Source: Ehretia macrophylla
Taxonomy: Eukaryota > Streptophyta > Magnoliopsida > Boraginales > Ehretiaceae
Reading direction: 5' to 3'
Assembly (NCBI GenBank): GCA_037974665.1
Contig: CM075777.1
Coordinates: 11,555,001 to 11,619,000, forward strand
Length of the DNA: 64,000 nt
Numbering within the stretch: position 1 is the first letter of the stretch; each line of letters starts with the position of its first letter. Under the pieces are notes generated by a model, which was not told the origin of the DNA, did no database searches, and was given only the letters and a program-made list of their open reading frames with translations. Both the position numbers and the translations under genes were made by a program. Below are positions 57,301 through 64,000 of the stretch, one piece after another.

Positions 57301-57640
57301 AGTTAGTCTAAATGTTGTCATATATGATATAATATGTCCCCAAACAAAATTAGGCAACCTTGTAAGTAATGGTCTAGCAATCGATACAAGCAATTATAAA
57401 ATATTTTGCTAGATCCATATATATCCCCTTGAATTCGTTCTAGAAATATATACGCTTCAATATCAACTTTATTTGGGGATTGTCTTATATAATTATTTTT
57501 CTTTGGGAACAAGTTGCACATAAAAATTCACTTATAAAAGAATCTTACGATTCTTTAATGGGTGTTTATGTCAAATTTCAAAAAAATTTCTCATTGATTT
57601 TACACTCATATGACCTAAGTGGTCATACCATGAAACAAAC
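57301..57640 (-). pseudogene. Ty1-copia pre-integrase/integrase remnant
   Basis: The minus strand reads WYDHLGHMSVKSMRNFFEI, HKHPLKNRKILL and NKVDIEAYIFLERIQGDIYG. This is the GAG-pre-integrase and start of the integrase core of a plant copia element (usual form PTKVGIE...FLERIQGDICG). Stops and frame changes are frequent and the rest of the polyprotein is lost or unrecognisable. Confidence 0.65.
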
Positions 57641-59558
57641 AGTTCTTGGATCAAATAACATATGGTTATTTAGAATATTAGAGTCCACTAGACTCATATA
57701 AACCAGAAGATAATGGTGGCAATTTTCTCATGGTATGCCTTTTGTCAAAAATAAGTGACATAATATAGAGATATTCTTCATTTCTTTCATATGTGGTCTC
57801 AATATGAGGACCATTAAAATATATATCTCTAAAATATAGTAGACGCTCTATGATCTAATACAAACATTGCTTATCTTCAATTATGTCTATTCAAAAAATA
57901 TAATATAAGTTTTTAGAAATATTCAATAGTTTACAAAGATTCTTCAGGAACCTTCAATTGAATGTTCAGTAAATCCATGTTTCTTTAAAATAATAAATAA
58001 AATGCATACATACAAATATTAAATTCATACATTTAAAACATGATACTCGAGATGAACTCTTCTTCATAGTAAAGGAAAGTATATGACATTAAAGTCAAAA
58101 AATAGCATAATACTAATTTCCACTATATGATGCTCTTGATCATGTTAAGATGACAACGAATGTCTAAAAATTAGTCTGTGGTGTTAATATAATATCATTC
58201 GAATGTAAATTATACAATAGGAATGATGAAAACACCAATAGATAGTACACTCGCAATATGCATGTAACTAGAAACTCATATGCATATACCATATGTTATA
58301 TTAAACCTCATATATAGTTGGGATAAAGTCAAATAATTTGTATTATATGTGCCAAAAGCATGATGCAAGTATACTAAATTTTTATTTAAATGTCAACATC
58401 TATAAATGAATTATCATTCATCTTGAGAAGACGTGTAATTAAAGAATACATCTAACACATTACATGAGTCAACTTTTCAATTTTATTTATCATATTCTTA
58501 AAAATAAAACAAAATTAATATAGATATTAAACAATAATAAATATAAAGAGCGACTATTTATAATGACAATATAACTTGAGAATAAATATAAAGAGTGCCT
58601 ATTTATAATGATAGTATAACTTGTTCTCCAAATAATTTCTACAAGGCCTTTGTCTTCTTGAGCTTGGTTTTAGACCATAATCAATAATAACTTTTATAGT
58701 TCATGAATATCCACTTCTATAATAATAATTTCATAACAAACAAAATATAAACCCTATGTTTTTTTCTCATTCATTCAACAATAATAATATTTTAGTCCTT
58801 TAGGATGATAAACCCAAAATGTGATTATTGGAGCAAGCCCCTTGGAAAGATAAATCTATCATCTTTCTTTTTTTTCCTTCCTAACTTTTACCACATAAAC
58901 TTAATTCATAAACCCAAAACGTAATTCCTAAATTCAAAATCTTAGCTTATTAACAAAGTGCATATTAACTTGTACCATATGCCAGCTAATTTCAGTTGTT
59001 GGCCACAATCTCTATTTTACCAAATCAATATAACTACACATTGGAGACAATAATACATAATACATTAAATTAAATTTAAAATCAATTATAACATAATACA
59101 ATAAATTAGAAAAATACAAAAACCCTAAATACAGTAAATTAAAAAGAAATAATACAATAATACACAAATCCTAAATTACAACAATACATTAAATTAAAAC
59201 GCAATAATACATAAACCCTAAATAAAGTAAATTAAAAAAACTACAGTAAATAAAAAAAGGAAACACAACAAATTTTAAAAAAATTACAATGAATAAAAAA
59301 GTAAAAAAAACAAAACAAAAAATACTAACTAAAACTATATATATATACTTATTTTATATACATATATGTACATAAAATAAACAATAAAAATAAATATGTA
59401 ACGTATGTGTGGGGGCGGCAGAGATGGAGATAGAGGTTGCAACAAGGGAGGTGAGAGATGAAGATGTGGTGGTCGCGGAGATGGAGGCGTAGATGCTGTA
59501 GAGATGGATAATCACTGGGAGGGGGAAATGAAAAGGGTAAAAAATGTAACTTTTGCGG
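57641..59558. other. AT-rich DNA, probably further retroelement decay
   Basis: 58626-58742 repeats 26117-26225 in the same orientation. From 59030 to 59340 the sequence is ATACA/ATTAAA-rich. A 70-codon His/Leu/Pro frame (59349-59561, -) has no family resemblance. Confidence 0.45.
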
Positions 59559-60341
59559 CACTGTGAAAAAAAAAATTATCGGGCTAGGTGACGGTTATTC
59601 AGACCATTGCCTAGACCCTATCAATATTTTAAAATTAATAAGCATCGTCGCTAAACCATCAGCAACAGTGAAAACTTAGCAACGGCTAGCGAGCCATTAG
59701 CAATATAATTAAAAATTCAAAAGACCATAGCTAAGTTAGCGCCAATAAACAATAGATTAATGACGGCTGCTACATTTAAGAGCGGTATAATTGAAAATTC
59801 AAAAGACCACCGCCAAGTTGTCACCGTTGTGCGATAGATTAGCGAAGACTACTATATTCAAGAGTGGAATTTTTTATGTCATCTCTACATCGTCTCTGAT
59901 TTGTCACAAATATATGACGACTTGATGAAGACCTTTCAATTTATTCTATAAAATGTGAAACCATCACAAATGTGTTGCTAATTAGTGATAACTTTGCGAC
60001 AATTCAAAAACTAACCTATGGTAGCCTTCTTTATTTCGCCGATGTCGCCAATTCGTCATTGATATGCGAGAACTCAATGATGGCTTTTACATGTTAAAGC
60101 GGGAAATTAGTTGTTGTCGCAAACTCATTGCCACTTGGGGATGAATTAATGACGACCAATAATTGCCGTTGCTATTTGGTCATTATTGGTCATCACTAAT
60201 TCGTCGCGTATTGGACACTATTTTTGGCACCAAATTTTGCCACCCAAGGTCATCACCATACGTCGCTTGTTCATAACTATAGGTGACGATTTGTAGGTCA
60301 GCTCTAGGTAGCCGTCACCTATTACAGTTTTTCTTGTCGTG
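59559..60341. mobile_element. CACTA-like non-autonomous element
   Basis: The left end CACTGTGAAAAAAAAAATTA and right end (reverse complement CACGACAAGAAAAACTGTAA) resemble the CACTACAAGAAAA termini of plant CACTA elements. GGTGACGGYTA follows inside both. The interior repeats short motifs such as TAGCGACGG, CGTCGC and GTCGCC in both orientations, typical of CACTA subterminal regions. No transposase. The 3-bp duplication is not evident, so ends may be off by a few bases. Confidence 0.6.
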
Positions 60342-60860
60342 ATTCGATAATTCCGCTTTGTTGACAGTTCCCCAATCACTTCCTTGGCCAGTAAGATAAG
60401 TCATAGGAATTTAAAATTTTAATTTTTGGAAAAATATTAAAAATTAGTGGATGTTGTCCACGTTTTGCAAAAAAAAAAAATATAGGGAATTTATTATTAA
60501 GACAATGATATATCATATTAAAAATGGTTTGACATTCATACAAACAAATTTTACTAAATTAACCTGCTTTGTGTAATTTTCCAAAAAAAAAAGAAAAAGA
60601 AATTTGTAATTTTGATTTGTTGAATGTTGGATGATTGAAGTAGGTGTTGCTATAGCATCTATGACCCAAAAAAAAAAAGGGCTATAGCATCTTGTAATGG
60701 AATAATTTGAAAGTTGAATTAGAATAATATAATTTGGTTTTTTTTTTTGGTCAAATTTATTCTGATTTGTGATGGCGGTGCTTTCCTAAAGATGGCATTG
60801 GAGTTGCTGGCGATATATATCCTTGGAGGGATTTTTTTCTTTTTTTGTCAAGTATCCTTG
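60342..60860. other. Intergenic DNA with A/T homopolymers
   Basis: No gene. A duplicated TATCCTTGGAGGGAT motif at about 60816-60868 marks the edge of the next repeat array. Confidence 0.5.
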
Positions 60861-61085
60861 GAGGGATTTGAAGTTACTGATTGTACTGGTTTGGACTCAT
60901 TAATCAATTATTGCTTGGCAGATGTGTATCCTATAGGAGGGATTTGAAGTTACTGATTGTAAAGGTTTGGACTCATCGATCAATTATTGGTTGGTAAATG
61001 GTAGATGTCTATACCATGCGAGGGATTTGAAGTTAGTGGTTGTTCTGGTTTGGACTCTTTGATCAATTATTAATTAATAGTTGGG
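60861..61085 (+). repeat. Three-copy tandem repeat, ~76-83 bp units
   Basis: Units start GAGGGATTTGAAGTTAGTG/ACTG at 60861, 60937 and 61020 and share GGTTTGGACTCATTGATCAA. A 66-codon frame across the first unit (60747-60947) is not recognisable. Confidence 0.8.
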
Positions 61086-64000
61086 ATCTGGACAATTGAT
61101 GAAATGATCAATTATTGTGTCCAAGGACGAAAAATTCATCAATTTATCATCTGTTTTTCACATCCACACATATATCCTTTTTTTTTTTTTTGTCACGTAC
61201 TCCCTTCAACTATTTCACAATGTGTCCCATAATTTTCCATGTTGGGCTACATGGCTGCTCACCTGGCCTATCTCCACAGTTGCCTTACTTCTTCGATTGA
61301 GACTAATCTCGATATCTATAGGAACAAAATGATTTTCCACAATCTTTTATTTGTTCATATTTTTAATAATGGACTAATTGTATATTGCTTTAAAAAAATT
61401 GGAGTGAGCCTTTTTTTGTTTTTGTTTTTACTTTTTGAACTTTTTTTGGTTTAACTTGAATCGCAAACAATTACCACGATTCACTGTGATTCGGTGATCG
61501 ATTCACCTAAATTAGCTATTCACTAACTAATTTAAATCGATTTTTGTGCGAATCGAATCAAATCGTACGATTTCGAAAACAATTATCCCAAGTGCACAAG
61601 ATTTCAGCATGTCAAATAATTTAATGGTGTAAGGGCTTGCACTTCCAGTAATCGAACACCAAAATGGCTTGGCAAAACTAGAAAAATTAAACTTACCCTA
61701 TGAGTAAGTCAAGTTGCTCGAGTATTGCTTTAAAGTCTAATGTTGTTGTGACTATGCTAATTAGGTAAACATGTTCGCATAATGTAAGAATGAAGAGAAC
61801 AACTTGTCAATGCTAATTATAATACGACTATAGTCTTACCTGAGAGGGATTATCCACCTTAGGAATTGAAATGATGATAGTAGAATTGACCTCCTAACAA
61901 TATATCCATTTCCTAATCAGTGACAGGATTAGCCAAGAGCTCAATGTTCTCCATAGTGTTTTGTCTTCTGCATTCTGCTTTAAGAGTTTGTCTTCACTCT
62001 CTACTCTCTGGCATTCTGCTTCAATATTGCTTCCTCTGCATTCACTAATTTCCCAAAATGTTTTAAGAGTTCTTCAGCATTAAATTAAAACAATAAAATT
62101 AAAATGTATACAATAATGTAGCTTTGTTTTGATTTCCATGCTTGGTATGATGTAATAAACTTAGAATTCCCATCCTCTAGGTAATCCAGTTCCCCCTAAT
62201 TTGAGATTAACCGCTCCTGACAAAACACATAGGATTATCGGAATGAGCTCATTTGTCAAATGACCTGATCCAATTGTCCATTCTATTTAGCTGGAAACGA
62301 TGTTTGCAAATAACTTAATTTGTTGTTGCTTGAACACTGCGTATTAATTTTGCATTTCGTTTGAGTAGGCTCTATACATTGTTAATTTAGTTGTTGGTTG
62401 TCATTACTATCAGACAATATTTATTTAGGTTGAACACTTATTCATTTATCTTGTTGGCTGTCATTATTTTATGAAACTTATCAAATGCATGAGTTGTTCA
62501 AACACCCCTACCTTTTTTTGCTAAGTACTACTTTTTGCTATACCCTATATCAACACTAAAACACTAACAGTCTAATACCTTTTTTGTTTTTTTAAGAAAT
62601 TATCTCTAAACCCATTTTTTTTTCTTAGTCTTTTAAACCTTTTTCAATATTAAAACAATAATACTCATTTTTTTACAAAAATCATCACTAAACCCATACT
62701 TTTTTGCCAAATAATACTTTTTTTGGCTAAACCCATATCCACACTAAAATACTAGAACACACGCATTTTTACAATAATTTAAAAAATCACTAAACCCTTA
62801 TTTTTTTGCTAAGTAATTTTTTTTTTGCTAAATTCATATTGACACTAAAACACTAACATACATTTTTACTGTAATTTTCGGTAAAATCACTATATACATA
62901 TATGGATTAAAACAGTAAGCAATTGCATCAAAAAAAAAAAAAAAGGAAAGAAAACGTGTGACTAGTGTTGTCATTCATATTGATTTAATGTGTTTCAACT
63001 GTTAATTTAATTGCATAGAAGAAACAAAAAAAATACGTGTATACTAATACAAGAGTATTTATTTTTGTTTAATGTGTTAAAGTGGGTATTCAATTCTGAA
63101 CTAGAAAAAGAAAAGAAAAAGCATTTAATGAAAAAAGATAAAGAATGAAGAAAAAGAAAAAGCATTTTTTATGATCCAAATTTACAAGAACATTTTTAAT
63201 AGTTGAGATCTCCTCTCATTTTGGATTTGAGAGAGTCCATGACATGAGAGGATCTTCTTCCAAGGTCTGGGACCATTGATCTAGACCTACAGTCGTTGCG
63301 ATGCCCCTTGAGGACTACAATTTGGATAAAATAAAGAAGAAGTATAAGACTATCCTTTATTTTAGATAATTCTTGAAGAGAAAATTGAATTAGCATTGTA
63401 GCAAAAAAGTTAATATATGGGAGAATACTGGTTATATGCTAAATCAATTAGGGGTAAAATGGGTTATGAGTTACAAATTATCAAAGGAACATTGTTATAT
63501 ACCACTATATTTTTATCACCTCAATATTACCTCTTACATGGATACTTAGTTGACATGTTAAAATAATAAACTTTTTAATTTCTCTTTTTTCGTTTAATAT
63601 GCCAACTAATTAGATACATAAAAAGTGATATTTAGATGATAAAAATAAAATAGTATATAACATTCCTCTAATCTCAAAGTTAATGAGAAATGGAAATATG
63701 AGGGATGGGAATGGCAGAAGAGTAATTGGAAACAGAGACCATGAAACTTCTCTAACAGTGTTAATGTGGACAAGGGAATCCGGGTAAAAGTTAAAGTTGC
63801 CGGTTTAGAAAAATGCTATAATTACCTCATAGGGAAAATGATATTATCCAAGAAAAGTAGTGACTGTTGTTAGCAGTTGGCCTTACTCTCATAAAGGAAA
63901 GTGAATATTGTCCTTAACATATTCTATATTTTATTGAAGCATGCTTACCAAGTACCATTAGCAAATGTTATCTACTACTCCAACTTTTGGCTTGATGGAC
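61086..64000. other. AT-rich intergenic DNA with diverged repeats
   Basis: At about 62530-62880 a block of the form TTTTTGCTAAACCCATATCA, CACTAAAACACTAACA recurs at least three times with drift. 63520-63660 resembles the AT-rich block duplicated in the CYP79 intron. Short frames at 61115-61454 and 63196-63396 have no recognisable product. Confidence 0.5.

Noticed and set aside
62500..62900. CRISPR-like spaced repeats
   Set aside because: Units are diverged AT-rich tandem repeats without constant repeat/spacer structure, in a plant nuclear sequence.

Overview
This 64 kb window reads as nuclear DNA of a repeat-rich eudicot plant. It holds plant P450 genes (CYP79, CYP82), organelle-type pentatricopeptide-repeat (PPR) sequences, an R2R3-MYB exon with its conserved intron position, and nested Ty1-copia, Ty3-gypsy, LINE, MULE, PIF/Harbinger and CACTA-like transposons. 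I recognise no tRNA, rRNA or CRISPR feature. The only gene that looks intact is a two-exon CYP79-type cytochrome P450 at 4048-6443 (+).

Layout. 1-310: unidentified frameshifted coding-like stretch with an A-rich tail. 1646-2080: MITE. 2312-3966: 1.65 kb MULE with very long terminal inverted repeats (TIRs), whose 9-bp target-site duplication (TSD) is the likely TATA box of the CYP79 gene. 7796-8379: second MULE-type MITE with a perfect 9-bp TSD. 11802-13655 (-): restorer-of-fertility-like PPR gene with two in-frame stops. 15331-16538: third long-TIR element. 17242-24345: non-autonomous LTR retrotransposon with a perfect initiator-Met tRNA primer site; a PIF/Harbinger element sits in one LTR (the other LTR preserves the empty site) and a microsatellite-rich MULE-type element sits in its body. 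24346-27075: LTR-like debris and another Harbinger-type MITE.

27076-30653 is the most unusual segment. A short LTR, primer-site-like sequence and gag-like ORF are followed by fragments of four unrelated host genes: a PLS-type PPR, a TBC Rab-GAP domain, a P-type PPR and a probable PHS1 meiotic gene. It ends with what looks like a Ty3-gypsy pol C-terminus and a purine-rich tract. I read it as a Bs1-like gene-capturing retrotransposon, now decayed.

31385-46852 is a nest with exact junctions: a degenerate copia element is interrupted by a 12.3 kb Tekay-like gypsy element (TSD AGAAG), whose right LTR is interrupted by a 3.3 kb solo LTR (TSD ATCAC). A TRIM-like element (46879-47704) abuts it. 48317-52053 is a LINE ORF2 remnant with a perfect 58-bp tandem duplication. 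52855-53808 (-) is a CYP82 first exon with a nonsense codon and no second exon.

54720-64000 holds a second LINE fragment, an orphan MYB exon (56582-56861, -), copia integrase debris, a CACTA-like element (59559-60341), tandem repeats and AT-rich DNA without recognisable genes.

There is no operon-like organisation. The functional story is one defence-metabolism gene (amino acid to aldoxime) whose promoter has been restructured by a transposon, among decayed P450, PPR and MYB copies and transposons. Many nonsense codons in the dead copies are explained by single C-to-T or G-to-A changes, as expected for methylated, silenced DNA.
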